Notes: generated by a model not told the origin, from the letters alone. Shown: positions 53,008 through 62,361, counted from the first letter of the stretch. The stretch: 64,000 nt of DNA from Novosphingobium sp049354825 (GCF_049354825.1 NZ_CP186480.1:1054001-1118000), one strand, 5' to 3'. Translations and numbers: made by a program.

Positions 53008-54054
53008 CTAGATCGGGTCGGCGGCGGTTCCGCCCACGGTCCAGGTCTGACCCTTGGCCAGCAGCTTGGCGAGGTTGGCGGTCTTGCCCGCGGTCGCCTT
53101 GCCGATCTCCTCGGCCACGGCGGCCTCGTACGTCGGGCGCGGATCGTCGTAGATGACCCCCAGGGCCATCGGGAAGGCGCCGAACGGGAGTTCGACGAGC
53201 ATGTGCGCCAGGCTGCGGTTGGTCACGTCGTGGACGATCACCCCCGCCCGGCGCCAGTCGCTGTCGGCCACGTCGACAACCTTGAGCGAAAGCGTTTCGG
53301 CATCGAGCGCGAGGCCCTTGACGCCGCCGGTCTTCTCGCTGCCGAACAGCATCGGCTCGCCGTTCTTGAGCCAGAGCTGGCGATCCTCCGAACCCTTGGG
53401 GGCGGCGAAATCGTTGAACACGTCCTTGTTGTAGACGATGCAGTTCTGGAAGATCTCGATGAAGGCGGCGCCCTTGTGCGCATGGGCCGCCTTGAGGACT
53501 TCGGGCAGGTTCTTCGACACGTCGTACCCGCGCGCCACGAACCGGGCGCCGGCACCCAGCGCGAACGCACACGGGCTCGCTGGCCGATCGACCGAGCCGA
53601 GCGGCGTGGACGGGCTGGTGGTGCCGACGCGGCTGGTCGGCGATGCCTGGCCCTTGGTCAGACCGTAGATCTCGTTGTTGAACAGCAGGATCTGGCAGTC
53701 GAGATTGCGGCGCAGCACGTGCATCGTGTGATTGCCGCCGATGCTCAGCCCGTCGCCGTCCCCGGTGACCAGCCACACGTCCAGTTTCGGGTTGGCCAGC
53801 TTGATGCCGGTGGCAAAGGCGGGCGCGCGGCCGTGGATGGTGTGGAACCCGTAGCTTTCGATGTAATAGGGAAACCGGCTGGAGCAGCCGATCCCGCTGA
53901 CGAACACCGTGTTCTTCGGATCCGCGCCCAGTTCGGGCAACGTGCGCTGCACCGCTTTCAGGATCGCGTAATCGCCGCAACCGGGGCACCAGCGCACCTC
54001 CTGGTCGGTTTCCCAGTCCTTGAGCGTGGTCGTGATCGGGGTCATGTCGTTCAT
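53008..54054 (-). CDS. korB: 2-oxoglutarate:ferredoxin oxidoreductase beta subunit
   Basis: 348 aa TPP-binding subunit. Cluster motif WCPGCGDYAILKAV, GIGCSSRFPYYI, and the TPP loop GDGDGLSIGGNH followed by ILLFNNEIYGLTKGQ. It partners the 645-aa KorA across a small ORF. Starts at 54045 and 54054 are both possible. The enzyme converts 2-oxoglutarate to succinyl-CoA reducing ferredoxin; 2-oxoacid specificity for pyruvate cannot be excluded. Confidence 0.9.
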   Translation of the reverse strand: MNDMTPITTTLKDWETDQEVRWCPGCGDYAILKAVQRTLPELGADPKNTVFVSGIGCSSRFPYYIESYGFHTIHGRAPAFATGIKLANPKLDVWLVTGDGDGLSIGGNHTMHVLRRNLDCQILLFNNEIYGLTKGQASPTSRVGTTSPSTPLGSVDRPASPCAFALGAGARFVARGYDVSKNLPEVLKAAHAHKGAAFIEIFQNCIVYNKDVFNDFAAPKGSEDRQLWLKNGEPMLFGSEKTGGVKGLALDAETLSLKVVDVADSDWRRAGVIVHDVTNRSLAHMLVELPFGAFPMALGVIYDDPRPTYEAAVAEEIGKATAGKTANLAKLLAKGQTWTVGGTAADPI

Positions 54055-54058
54055 GGGT

Positions 54059-54283
54059 TCACCTGTACCAAGCTTCAATGTCCGGCATTTGCCGCGTAAA
54101 TCGAGACTGATCGATTTCGAAGCTTTGTAGCTTCCATTCTAACAGGCGCAGCGCAGTGAAAACGCCATGCTGGAAATCACGATTTTCCTTGTCGGCATCA
54201 ACCAAAAGGTCCGGAATTTCGTAAATAAGATCGCGAAGCATCAACTGCTCCGATGACATGCCGTCAAGATTTTCCAGTCTCAC
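54059..54283 (-). CDS. Small low-GC protein gene between korA and korB
   Basis: A 74-aa ORF from GTG 54283, overlapping the korA stop by 3 nt, or from ATG 54259. Sequence after the ATG reads MSSEQLMLRDLIYEIPDLLV with an acidic/hydrophobic, helix-rich profile ending FTRQMPDIEAWYR; no signal or membrane span. Its stop lies 4 nt before the korB start, so it is in the middle of the operon. Composition is striking: about 47% G+C by hand count over 54061-54280, versus about two-thirds for the neighbours, with AT-ending codons. I do not recognise it. It might be a recent insert or a host-adapted assembly factor. Confidence 0.65.
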   Translation of the reverse strand: MRLENLDGMSSEQLMLRDLIYEIPDLLVDADKENRDFQHGVFTALRLLEWKLQSFEIDQSRFTRQMPDIEAWYR

Positions 54284-56217
54284 GGATTCACCGCCTCGAT
54301 GCTGGGCAACTGGGTAGTGTCGGCATCGACTTCGCCGCCGCTGCCGCCGCCCAGCAGTTCGGCGATGGCATCCTCGATCTCGCTGATCGTGAACGGTTGG
54401 CCGCTGGTCTTGGTCAGCGGGCGGGCGTCGACCAGGTACTGGTCGCGCAGCACGGTCTTGAACTGGCCGGTGTTCATCTCGGGCACCAGCACATGGTCGT
54501 AGCCCTTGAGCAGCTCGCCGAGGTTTTTGGGCAGCGGCCAGACGTGGCGGACGTGAACGTGGCTGGCATCGAACCCGCGCTTGCGCATCCGCCGCACCGC
54601 CTGGTGGATCGGGCCGAAGGTGCTGCCCCAGCCGACCACGACAAGCTTGCCGCCCGGCGCGCCCAGGCAGACGTCCTGGTCGGGAATGGCGCCGGCGATA
54701 CCGTCGATCTTGGCCTTGCGGGCGTCGGTCATCGCCTGGTGGTTGCCGGGCGAATAATCGATGTGCCCGGTATCCACCGCCTTCTCGATCCCGCCGATGC
54801 GGTGCATCAGGCCCGGCGTGCCGGGCTTGATCCACGGCCGCGCGCCTTTTTCGTCGCGCTTGAAGGGGAGCAGCGTAGCGGTCCCGTCAGGGTTCGCGGC
54901 GTTTTTCTCCTCTAGGAACGTCACCGGGAACGGCGTGTAGCTGGCCGGGTCGGGCACCTTCCACGGCTCGGCCGCGTTGGCGATGTAGCCGTCGGTAAGC
55001 AGGATTACCGGGGTCATGTACTGCACCGCGAGGCGGCACGCCTCGATCGCGACGTCGAAGGCATCGGCCGGGCTGCGCGCGGCGAGCACCGGCATCGGCG
55101 CATCGCCGTTGCGGCCGTAAACCGCCTGGTAAAGGTCGCTCTGCTCCGTCTTGGTCGGCAGGCCGGTGCTGGGCCCGCCGCGCTGCGAATTGACGATGAC
55201 CAGCGGCAGCTCGGTCATGATCGCCAGCCCCATCGCCTCGCCCTTGAGCGCGATGCCCGGGCCCGACGAACTGGTGACGCCCAGCTGACCGGCGTATGAC
55301 GCGCCGATCGCGGAACAGATCGCCGCAATCTCGTCCTCGGCCTGGAAGGTTGTGACACCGAATTCCTTGAGCCGCGCCAGGTGGTGCAGGATCGCGGAGG
55401 CCGGGGTGATCGGATAGCCGCCGAAGAACATCGGCAGCTCGGCCAGCTGCGCCCCTGCGACCAGCCCGAGGCTGATCGCCTCGGCGCCGGTGACGGTGCG
55501 ATAGAGGCCCGGTTCGCTTTCGACCGGGGCGACATGGACCTGCCGCAGCGGGCCGGCCAATTCCGCCGTTTCGCCATAAGCGTGCCCGGCGTTGAGCGCG
55601 GCGACGTTGGCATCGGCCAGGACCGGGTTCTTCGCGAATTTCTGGTTCAGCCAGGCGACCAGCGGGGCGCGGTCGCGATCGAACATCCACAGCGCCAGGC
55701 CCAGCGTCCACATGTTCTTGCAGCGCAGCGCTTCCTTGTTGCCAAGGCCGAAGGGCTTCACCGCCTCAAGCGTCAGCGCGCTGATGTCGAAGGCCAGCAC
55801 CTGCCATTTTTCCAGGCTGCCGTCCTCGAACGGGCTGGCGGCGTACTTCGCCTTGTCGAGGTTGCGGCGCGTGAACTCGCCGGTGTCGGCGATGATCAGG
55901 CCGCCCGGCCTGAGCGCACCGACATTGGTCTTGAGCGCCGCCGGATTCATCGCCACCAGCACGTCGGGCGCGTCGCCCGCGGTCTCGATATCGGTCGATC
56001 CGAAGTTGATCTGGAATGCGCTGACGCCGAACAACGTCCCTTGCGGGGCGCGGATCTCGGCCGGGAAATCGGGGAACGTGGCCAGGTCGTTGCCGGCCAG
56101 CGCGGTCGACAGCGTGAACTGCCCCCCGGTCAGCTGCATCCCGTCGCCCGAGTCGCCCGCGAAACGAACGACCACCGCTTCGGGCGCGGTATCCTGCGGC
56201 TGTAACTGGGTTGCCAT
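54280..56217 (-). CDS. korA: 2-oxoglutarate:ferredoxin oxidoreductase alpha subunit (gamma-alpha fusion)
   Basis: 645 aa. The first ~190 residues form the gamma domain (VRFAGDSGDGMQLTGGQFT, FGVSAFQINFGS) and the rest the alpha domain (MFFGGYPITPASAILHHLA, FQAEDEIAAICSAIGASYAG, SSGPGIALKGEAMGLAIMTELP), a fusion typical of aerobic two-subunit 2-oxoacid:ferredoxin oxidoreductases. ATG 56217 has AAGGAG upstream. Its stop overlaps the start of a small ORF before korB. Ferredoxin partner is not in the window. Confidence 0.9.
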   Translation of the reverse strand: MATQLQPQDTAPEAVVVRFAGDSGDGMQLTGGQFTLSTALAGNDLATFPDFPAEIRAPQGTLFGVSAFQINFGSTDIETAGDAPDVLVAMNPAALKTNVGALRPGGLIIADTGEFTRRNLDKAKYAASPFEDGSLEKWQVLAFDISALTLEAVKPFGLGNKEALRCKNMWTLGLALWMFDRDRAPLVAWLNQKFAKNPVLADANVAALNAGHAYGETAELAGPLRQVHVAPVESEPGLYRTVTGAEAISLGLVAGAQLAELPMFFGGYPITPASAILHHLARLKEFGVTTFQAEDEIAAICSAIGASYAGQLGVTSSSGPGIALKGEAMGLAIMTELPLVIVNSQRGGPSTGLPTKTEQSDLYQAVYGRNGDAPMPVLAARSPADAFDVAIEACRLAVQYMTPVILLTDGYIANAAEPWKVPDPASYTPFPVTFLEEKNAANPDGTATLLPFKRDEKGARPWIKPGTPGLMHRIGGIEKAVDTGHIDYSPGNHQAMTDARKAKIDGIAGAIPDQDVCLGAPGGKLVVVGWGSTFGPIHQAVRRMRKRGFDASHVHVRHVWPLPKNLGELLKGYDHVLVPEMNTGQFKTVLRDQYLVDARPLTKTSGQPFTISEIEDAIAELLGGGSGGEVDADTTQLPSIEAVNP

Positions 56218-56266
56218 GCTTACTCCTTGTGGCGGCTGCCCTAATCCTCCCCCCCGCCGGGACAAT

Positions 56267-56315
56267 CAAGAAAAACTGTGGCGGCGGCAAAGCGGCGCCG
56301 GGCAAGAAAAACCGT
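56267..56315. repeat. Direct repeat in the korA-rppH spacer
   Basis: CAAGAAAAACTGT (56267-56279) and CAAGAAAAACCGT (56303-56315) are 12/13 identical with a 36-bp period, in the divergent korA/rppH spacer. They may be tandem operator half-sites for korA or rppH. Confidence 0.35.
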
Positions 56316-56397
56316 CCGTTCGCAAAAGCGCGGCACCCGGGCGCTGGTCAGGCGTTTGCTGCCCCGCTAGTCCCCGCCGCGAAAGGTGCCATCCCGC

Positions 56398-56883
56398 ATG
56401 ACCGTCGACCTTGCCAACCTGCCCTATCGCCCCTGCGTGGGGGTCATGCTCGTCAACGCCGAGGGCAAGGTTTTCGTCGGCAAGCGGATCGACAACCGCG
56501 AGGGCGACGCCTGGCAGATGCCGCAGGGCGGCATCGATCCCGGCGAGGACCTCGACATGGCGGCCAAGCGCGAACTGGCCGAGGAAACCGGCATCGACCC
56601 CGCGCTGGCCCCGATCGAGGCGCGGTGCAGCGAGGAGCTGTACTACGATCTTCCGCCCGAGCTGCTCGGCAAGCTGTGGGGCGGACGCTATCGCGGGCAG
56701 CGCCAGATGTGGCTGCTGGCACGCTTCAAGGGCCGCGACGCAGACATCAAGCTCGATGCGCACGACCCGGCCGAGTTCTGCGAATGGAAATGGGTCGAAC
56801 CGGCGACGCTTCCGGACCTGATCGTGCCGTTCAAGCGCGACGTCTACCGCGCCGTGCTGGCCCAGTTCGCCGACCGGATCTAG
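56398..56883 (+). CDS. rppH: RNA pyrophosphohydrolase
   Basis: 161 aa Nudix hydrolase that removes pyrophosphate from the 5' end of mRNA to start decay. Nudix box GGIDPGEDLDMAAKRELAEETGI about residues 44-66, RPCVGVMLVN start and C-terminal FCEWKWVEP. ATG 56398 used; GTG 56386 is open upstream. Convergent with the TPR gene (stops overlap by 4 nt). Confidence 0.92.
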   Translation: MTVDLANLPYRPCVGVMLVNAEGKVFVGKRIDNREGDAWQMPQGGIDPGEDLDMAAKRELAEETGIDPALAPIEARCSEELYYDLPPELLGKLWGGRYRGQRQMWLLARFKGRDADIKLDAHDPAEFCEWKWVEPATLPDLIVPFKRDVYRAVLAQFADRI

Positions 56884-57389
56884 TTGCTGGTCACCACCGG
56901 CTGCGACTTGACCTGGTCGGCGGTGACGACCTGCGGGGTTGGCCCCTTGCTGATCGCGGCGGCCAGCGATTGCGCCGGCGGACACGAGCCGCCGCACAGC
57001 TGCTGAAGCCGCGCCAGGTTGCGGCGGGCCTTTTCGACCGCACCCTTTTCGACCAGCGCCGCGCCTTCGCCGGCGATGGCGGCCTGGTTGTCGGGCTCAC
57101 GCTCCAGCGCCTCGCGGTAGTAGTGCAGCGCCTTGCCCTGCATGCCCTGGCGGCGGGTGGCGTCGGCCAACGTCACCAGCACCGCGACGCTGCCGGGCTG
57201 GATCGCCAGCGCCGCCTCGAACGCATCGACAGCGGCGTCGACCTGGCCCGCGCTTTCCGCCGCTTCACCCTGCGCGATCAGCGCGCGCGCACGCGGGTCG
57301 AGCGGTTCGGCCGGCGCCGCCCCGAACGTGCCGCTGGCGCTGACCATGGCGATCAGCGACAGGCAAAGCGCGGCGGGGGTGTAGCGCAT
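56880..57389 (-). CDS. Exported TPR-repeat protein
   Basis: 169 aa. Signal-like N-terminus (MRYTPAALCLSLIAMVSASG), then two to three tetratricopeptide repeats (AIAQGEAAESAGQVDAAVDA, LADATRRQGMQGKALHYYRE and following), and a C-terminal cysteine pair LCGGSCPPAQ. Probably periplasmic, mediating protein contacts. ATG 57389 has AAGGAG 7 nt upstream; ATG 57413 adds residues before the signal. Lies downstream of rsmB on the same strand. Confidence 0.75.
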   Translation of the reverse strand: MRYTPAALCLSLIAMVSASGTFGAAPAEPLDPRARALIAQGEAAESAGQVDAAVDAFEAALAIQPGSVAVLVTLADATRRQGMQGKALHYYREALEREPDNQAAIAGEGAALVEKGAVEKARRNLARLQQLCGGSCPPAQSLAAAISKGPTPQVVTADQVKSQPVVTSN

Positions 57390-57427
57390 CAGCAACTCCT
57401 TGGGCGAAGACATGGCCGGGCGGTCTA

Positions 57428-58603
57428 TCATGGCCGGTCTATACGGGCGATGAAAAACCCGTCGGTGCCGTCGGTTCCGGGCGTGAGGCGAATTCCCTCG
57501 CCGCGCGGCGTTCCCGCCCCCAGCGCCGGCGGCGCCGCGCGCCACTGCGGATGCCGCGCCAGGAACGCGGCGACCTGGTCGGCGCCCTCCTCGTCGAGCA
57601 GCGAGCAGGTGATGAATACCAGCCGTCCGCCGGGAGCCACCAGCGCCGCCGCGATGTCGAGCAGCCGCGCCTGGACGGCAGTGTAGCGCGCCAGCAGCGC
57701 GGGTGTGAGGCGCCAGCGCGCCTCGGGGTTGCGCCGCCATGTCCCGGTGCCCGAACAGGGCGCGTCGACCAGTACGGCGTCGGCCTGTCCGGCCAGGTCG
57801 GCCATCGCCGCGGCTTCGCGATCGGGGTCGAGCAGGCGGGTCTCGATGATGCTCGCCCCGGCCCGCTCCGCCCGGGGCGGCAGGTTGGACAGCCGCCCGC
57901 GATCGGTGTCTGCGGCGATCAGCCGGCCGCGGTCCTGCATCGTTGCGGCCAGCGCCAGGGTCTTGCCGCCGGCCCCGGCGCACAAGTCGATCACCGTCTC
58001 GCCCGGCTGCGCACCCACCGCCTGGCAGGCCAGCTGCGAGCCGCTGTCCTGCACCTCGATCCGGCCGGCCGTGTAGGCATCCCAGCTTTCGACCGGGGTG
58101 CCGGCGGGGAAACGCAGCGCCCCGGGGGCGGCGGTCGGCTCTCCGCAAAGCGGCAGGTCGGGCAAGCCGTCGCCGCGCAGCGGGTTGATCCGCACGTCGA
58201 GCGGCGCCCGGTCCAGCAGTGCCTTCGCCTCCGCCCCGGCGACGTCCGAGCCGGCCAGCCGCTCGGCCAGCCACGCCGGGGCGATGCCGCCCTCGGCCAC
58301 CGGTTCGCCCGAGGCGATCGGTGCGGGTGCGTAGCCCTCGCCGTCGAACAGCGCTGCCATGGCCGCGTCGCCGGCAGCCAGGCGCAACAGCGCGGCGCGC
58401 CCGGTCACGGGCACCGGCCCGCAGGCGCGGATCGCGGCATAGACAAGCTCGCGGACCGCGCGGCGGTCTTTCGATCCAGCGAACCGGCGGGTGCGGAACC
58501 AGTCCGCCAGGAGGCGGTCCGCCGGGGCCCCGCCGCTGCGCGCGGCGGCGATCACGGCGTCCAGGACCGCGATCGCGGCGGCTACGCGCGCGGCCGGCGT
58601 CAT
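57428..58603 (-). CDS. rsmB: 16S rRNA (cytosine-5)-methyltransferase RsmB family
   Basis: 391 aa. N-terminal NusB-like helical domain and a C-terminal SAM-dependent domain: LCAGAGGKTLALA, VDAPCSGTGTWRRNPEA with the catalytic cysteine and FITCSLLDEE with the second cysteine. Likely methylates 16S rRNA. ATG 58603 overlaps the GNAT stop by 4 nt. Alternative: RsmF/NOP2 type, but the length favours RsmB. Confidence 0.9.
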   Translation of the reverse strand: MTPAARVAAAIAVLDAVIAAARSGGAPADRLLADWFRTRRFAGSKDRRAVRELVYAAIRACGPVPVTGRAALLRLAAGDAAMAALFDGEGYAPAPIASGEPVAEGGIAPAWLAERLAGSDVAGAEAKALLDRAPLDVRINPLRGDGLPDLPLCGEPTAAPGALRFPAGTPVESWDAYTAGRIEVQDSGSQLACQAVGAQPGETVIDLCAGAGGKTLALAATMQDRGRLIAADTDRGRLSNLPPRAERAGASIIETRLLDPDREAAAMADLAGQADAVLVDAPCSGTGTWRRNPEARWRLTPALLARYTAVQARLLDIAAALVAPGGRLVFITCSLLDEEGADQVAAFLARHPQWRAAPPALGAGTPRGEGIRLTPGTDGTDGFFIARIDRP

Positions 58604-59256
58604 GCCGGGGTGCCCGGCTGCGTCGCGGTCGCGTAAGGCGACAGCACCCGCCAGCCGAGCGCCTCGTAAAGCAGCCGTCCCATCGGCGTGGCGACCAGCA
58701 GGTCGGGCCGCGCGGGGTCGCGCTTGGCGGCCGCCAGCCGCGCCATAACCGCGCGGCCCAGACCGATGCGCCGATGGTCCGGCTCGGCGACGATGCGGTC
58801 ATAGGTGAACCCGCCCGGCGTCTCGCCGGCAAAGCCGCGCGCGGCGACGGTTCCGTCCGGCGCCGTGATCGTCACCTCGGCCGCGCCTCCGTCTTCGCGC
58901 AGGGCGGCATCATAGCCGGCGGGAAGCGGCGATGGCTCGCAGCGTGCCGTGCCGATCATGAAGAACCCGGTCGCCTCGGTGTGCCAGCCGCCCGGCAGCA
59001 GGGCGGCAAGCTGACTTGCCGTGCCGCACAGCTTGATCAGGTAGCCGGGCCCGGCGATGCCGCGCGCCAGCTCGGCAATGCGCTCGTCGGCGTCGGCATA
59101 GACCCAGCGGGTGGTCTCGGCGGCGCTGGCGGTGTCGATGCGGTAGCCGCCGCGGTCGGGCACCGGCGCCGCGATCCCGCGCGCCAGCGAGCGCCCGGCC
59201 AGCCAGGCGTGCACAAGGTCCCGGTCGACACCCGCGTCCACCGCCGGCAGGCTCAC
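58600..59256 (-). CDS. GNAT family N-acetyltransferase
   Basis: 218 aa. The acetyl-CoA motif is at the end (EPDHRRIGLGRAVMARL) with a GNAT C-terminal region (LLYEALGWRVLSPY). The first half (residues ~1-130) includes a substrate-binding region I do not recognise. Start GTG 59256 overlaps the guaB stop. Acceptor unknown. Confidence 0.8.
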   Translation of the reverse strand: MSLPAVDAGVDRDLVHAWLAGRSLARGIAAPVPDRGGYRIDTASAAETTRWVYADADERIAELARGIAGPGYLIKLCGTASQLAALLPGGWHTEATGFFMIGTARCEPSPLPAGYDAALREDGGAAEVTITAPDGTVAARGFAGETPGGFTYDRIVAEPDHRRIGLGRAVMARLAAAKRDPARPDLLVATPMGRLLYEALGWRVLSPYATATQPGTPA

Positions 59257-60734
59257 CGCGTCGGGTAGTTGGGCGCCTCGCGCGTGATCGTCACGTCGTG
59301 GACGTGGCTTTCGCGCAGGCCGGCGTTAGTGATGCGCACGAACTGCGCACGCGTGCGAAGATCGTCGATAGTGGCCGAGCCGGTATAGCCCATCGCCGCC
59401 TTGATCCCGCCGACCAGCTGGTGGACGACATCGCGCGCCGTGCCCTTGTAGGCGACCTGGCCTTCGATACCCTCGGGCACCAGCTTCATCTGGTCCTTGA
59501 TTTCCTGCTGGAAATAGCGGTCGGCGCTGCCGCGCGCCATGGCGCCGACGCTGCCCATGCCGCGATACGACTTGTAGGCGCGGCCCTGGTACAGGAACGT
59601 CTCGCCGGGCGCTTCCTCGGTGCCGGCCAGCATCGATCCGATCATGATCGTGCTGGCCCCGGCGGCCAGCGCCTTGGCCGCGTCGCCAGAGGTGCGGATG
59701 CCGCCGTCGGCGATCACCGGCACACCGCGTTCGGCCGCGGCGCGCGCCGCGTCCATGACCGCGGTCAGCTGCGGCACGCCGACGCCCGCGACGATCCGCG
59801 TGGTGCAGATCGAACCAGGCCCGATGCCGACCTTGATCGCGTCGGCCCCGGCGTCGACCAGCGCGCGCGCGGCCTCCGCGGTGGCGACGTTGCCGGCCAC
59901 GACCTGCGCCGAATTCGACAGCCGCTTCACCCGCTCCACCGCGCGCGCGACGTCCTTGTTGTGACCGTGCGCGGTGTCGATGATCACGACGTCGCAATCG
60001 GCGGCGAGCAGCGCCTCGGTCCGCTCGTAACCCTTGTCGCCGACGGTGGTGGCAGCCGCCACGCGCAGCCGGCCCGAGGCGTCCTTGGTCGCGGCCGGGT
60101 AGTTGACCGCCTTCTCGATGTCCTTGACCGTGATCAGGCCGACGCAGCGATAGGCATCGTCGACCACCAGCAGCTTCTCGATCCGGCGCTGGTGCAGCAG
60201 CTTCTGCGCTTCTTCGGAGCCGACCCCGGCACGCACGGTCGCCAGGTTCTCGCTCGTCATCAGTTCGCGCACCGGCTGGTTCGGGTTCATCGCGAAACGG
60301 GTGTCGCGGTTGGTCAGGATGCCGACCAGCTTGCCCGATCCTTCGACCACCGGGATGCCGCTGATGCGGTTAGTTTCCATCAGCGCGCGCGCCTCGCCCA
60401 GCGTGGCGTCGGGCGCAATCGTGATCGGGTTGACGACCATGCCGCTTTCGAAGCGCTTGACCGCGCGCACCGCTGCGCATTGTTCCTCGACCGACAAGTT
60501 GCGATGCAGGACGCCGATCCCGCCAAGCTGCGCCATGACGATTGCCATGTCGGCCTCGGTCACGGTGTCCATCGCGCTGGAGATCACCGGGATATTCAGC
60601 GCGATCTCGCGCGTCAGCCGGGTGCGCGTGTCCGCGGACGTGGGCAGGATGTCCGATTCCGCCGGGCGCAGCAGCACGTCGTCGAACGTCAGGCCCAACG
60701 GGATCACGAGGTCAGGGATGGTATCGGGGGCCAC
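59253..60734 (-). CDS. guaB: Inosine-5'-monophosphate dehydrogenase
   Basis: Converts IMP to XMP in guanine nucleotide synthesis. 493 aa. Two CBS domains (about residues 95-210) inserted in the barrel, VGIGPGSICTTRIVAGVG with the catalytic cysteine, the flap region DGGIRTSGDAAKALAAG and SYRGMGSVGAM. GTG 60734 is chosen because AAGAAGG lies 6 nt upstream; ATG 60776 would add 14 basic residues. Followed by GNAT, rsmB and TPR genes on the same strand. Confidence 0.95.
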   Translation of the reverse strand: MAPDTIPDLVIPLGLTFDDVLLRPAESDILPTSADTRTRLTREIALNIPVISSAMDTVTEADMAIVMAQLGGIGVLHRNLSVEEQCAAVRAVKRFESGMVVNPITIAPDATLGEARALMETNRISGIPVVEGSGKLVGILTNRDTRFAMNPNQPVRELMTSENLATVRAGVGSEEAQKLLHQRRIEKLLVVDDAYRCVGLITVKDIEKAVNYPAATKDASGRLRVAAATTVGDKGYERTEALLAADCDVVIIDTAHGHNKDVARAVERVKRLSNSAQVVAGNVATAEAARALVDAGADAIKVGIGPGSICTTRIVAGVGVPQLTAVMDAARAAAERGVPVIADGGIRTSGDAAKALAAGASTIMIGSMLAGTEEAPGETFLYQGRAYKSYRGMGSVGAMARGSADRYFQQEIKDQMKLVPEGIEGQVAYKGTARDVVHQLVGGIKAAMGYTGSATIDDLRTRAQFVRITNAGLRESHVHDVTITREAPNYPTR

Positions 60735-60815
60735 AGCGCGCCTTCTTCGGGTTCGGGTCGATTCGTGGCGGCCCATGTAAACGCGCCGCCCCGGTATGGC
60801 CAGCGCGGCGCCGGC

Positions 60816-62288
60816 CTAACGCCGGACGCTTTCCAGCGGCACCCGGCGCGGATCGGCCAGGCGCCGCACCAGCGCCACCTGGAAGGTCACGTCGCCGGCG
60901 GCGCCGCCCAGCACCAGGTTGGTCGCCTCGTCGCCGGCGCGGTGATAGCGGGTGTCGATGAAGTGCTGCATCGCCGCGGGGTCGGCATAGGCGCTCGACA
61001 CCATAACCGCCGGCACGTCGCGCTGCAGCAAAGCCCAGCCGTCCTGCCGCTTGAGGAAGGTTTCGGCTAGCGGGCTGTCGACCAGTTTGCGCTTCTGCTC
61101 GCGCGCGACTTGCGCGATCACCGGATCGAGGCGGGTCAGCCCCTTGCCCACGATCGTCAGCGGCGTGCCAGCGGGCGCCACCGCGACACTGTCGATGTTG
61201 AGGGCGGCGACAATCCGGTCGAGCGGCAGCGGCGGGTTCTCCAGCAGGGCCTGCGCGCCCAGCAGTCCCATCTCCTCGCCCGTGGTGGCGACGAAATAGA
61301 CGTCGCGCTCGAGCCGCGGCCCGGCCGCCAGGCGGCGCGCGATCTCGGTCATCACGGCTACGCCGCTGGCATTGTCGACCGCGCCGTTGCAGATCGCATC
61401 GGCATCGCCCGGCTTGCCGCAGCGCCCGAACCCGTCCCAGTGCGCCATCAGCATGACCGCGCCGGCGTCCGGATGGCGGCCGGGGATGCGCGCGATCAGG
61501 TTATGCGTCGAAATCCGCGTCTCGCGGCTGCTCGCCTCGAGCGCGACCGACAAGTCGAGCGGCATCGGCACGAAATCGGCCGCCGCGGCGCGGGCGGCCA
61601 GTTGCGCGGTCGAAAGCCTGGCCCCTGCCAGCGCCCGGTCGAGCGCGGTGGGCGTCATGAACGCCTCGAGGTCGCCGCCAAGGTCGCCGCCGGTCAGCGC
61701 ATAGCCGCTGCGCTGGCGCCGCGCGCGCACCGAGTCGAGCGTCCGCGCGCCGTCGAGCACCGTGATGACCGCCGCCGCCCCGCCCGCCAGCAGCGCGTTC
61801 TGCCGCGCGGAATCCTGCCGTCCGCCGTCGAGCAACAGCACCGCCCGCCCCGCCAGTTCGCCGCGTGGCGGGATCGCCGCGCCAGCGCCCACGAACAGCA
61901 GCGGCGCCGATTGCGCGACCGCGCGTTCGCCGGAGGTCAGCACCAGCACGTCGCTGCCGGGCACGTAGATCGAGCGCCCCCGGCGCGAGAACTGCGCGCT
62001 GCCGCCGGCCGGTTCGCGCGCGATAATGGTGACCGGCGCGAACCACGGGTTGGCCGGCTCGTTCGTGCCGGAGACGAGCCCGGCGCCGAACAGTTCGCGC
62101 GCCAGGTACCGCAAGGTCTTGGCCTCGCCATCGGTGCCGGGCAGGCGGCCGCCAAAATCGTCCGACGCCAGCACGCCGATGTGGCGTGCGAGCTCGGCCT
62201 CGAGCGTGGGGGCCGGCGCGGCGCCCAGCAGCACGACCGCCGCAAATGCGGCGGTGCAACGCTTCATCGCTGATGCTGCCCGGCTCAT
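60816..62288 (-). CDS. Secreted M28-family metallopeptidase
   Basis: 490 aa. Signal peptide (KRCTAAFAAVVLLGAAPAP), a PA-like inserted domain (residues ~110-240) and the catalytic M28 core: ligands in LMAHWDGFGR, GAVDNASGVAVMTEIAR, VATTGEEMGLLGA and RYHRAGDE. A zinc aminopeptidase, probably periplasmic or extracellular. Starts at 62288 or 62267; the second gives a shorter signal peptide. Lies upstream of guaB on the same strand. Confidence 0.88.
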   Translation of the reverse strand: MSRAASAMKRCTAAFAAVVLLGAAPAPTLEAELARHIGVLASDDFGGRLPGTDGEAKTLRYLARELFGAGLVSGTNEPANPWFAPVTIIAREPAGGSAQFSRRGRSIYVPGSDVLVLTSGERAVAQSAPLLFVGAGAAIPPRGELAGRAVLLLDGGRQDSARQNALLAGGAAAVITVLDGARTLDSVRARRQRSGYALTGGDLGGDLEAFMTPTALDRALAGARLSTAQLAARAAAADFVPMPLDLSVALEASSRETRISTHNLIARIPGRHPDAGAVMLMAHWDGFGRCGKPGDADAICNGAVDNASGVAVMTEIARRLAAGPRLERDVYFVATTGEEMGLLGAQALLENPPLPLDRIVAALNIDSVAVAPAGTPLTIVGKGLTRLDPVIAQVAREQKRKLVDSPLAETFLKRQDGWALLQRDVPAVMVSSAYADPAAMQHFIDTRYHRAGDEATNLVLGGAAGDVTFQVALVRRLADPRRVPLESVRR

Positions 62289-62361
62289 CGTTCGACCATA
62301 GGGGAGCGCGGCAGCCGCGCGAACCCCCTTGCGACGAAAAAAGCCGCGTCGTGCCGGGGGG

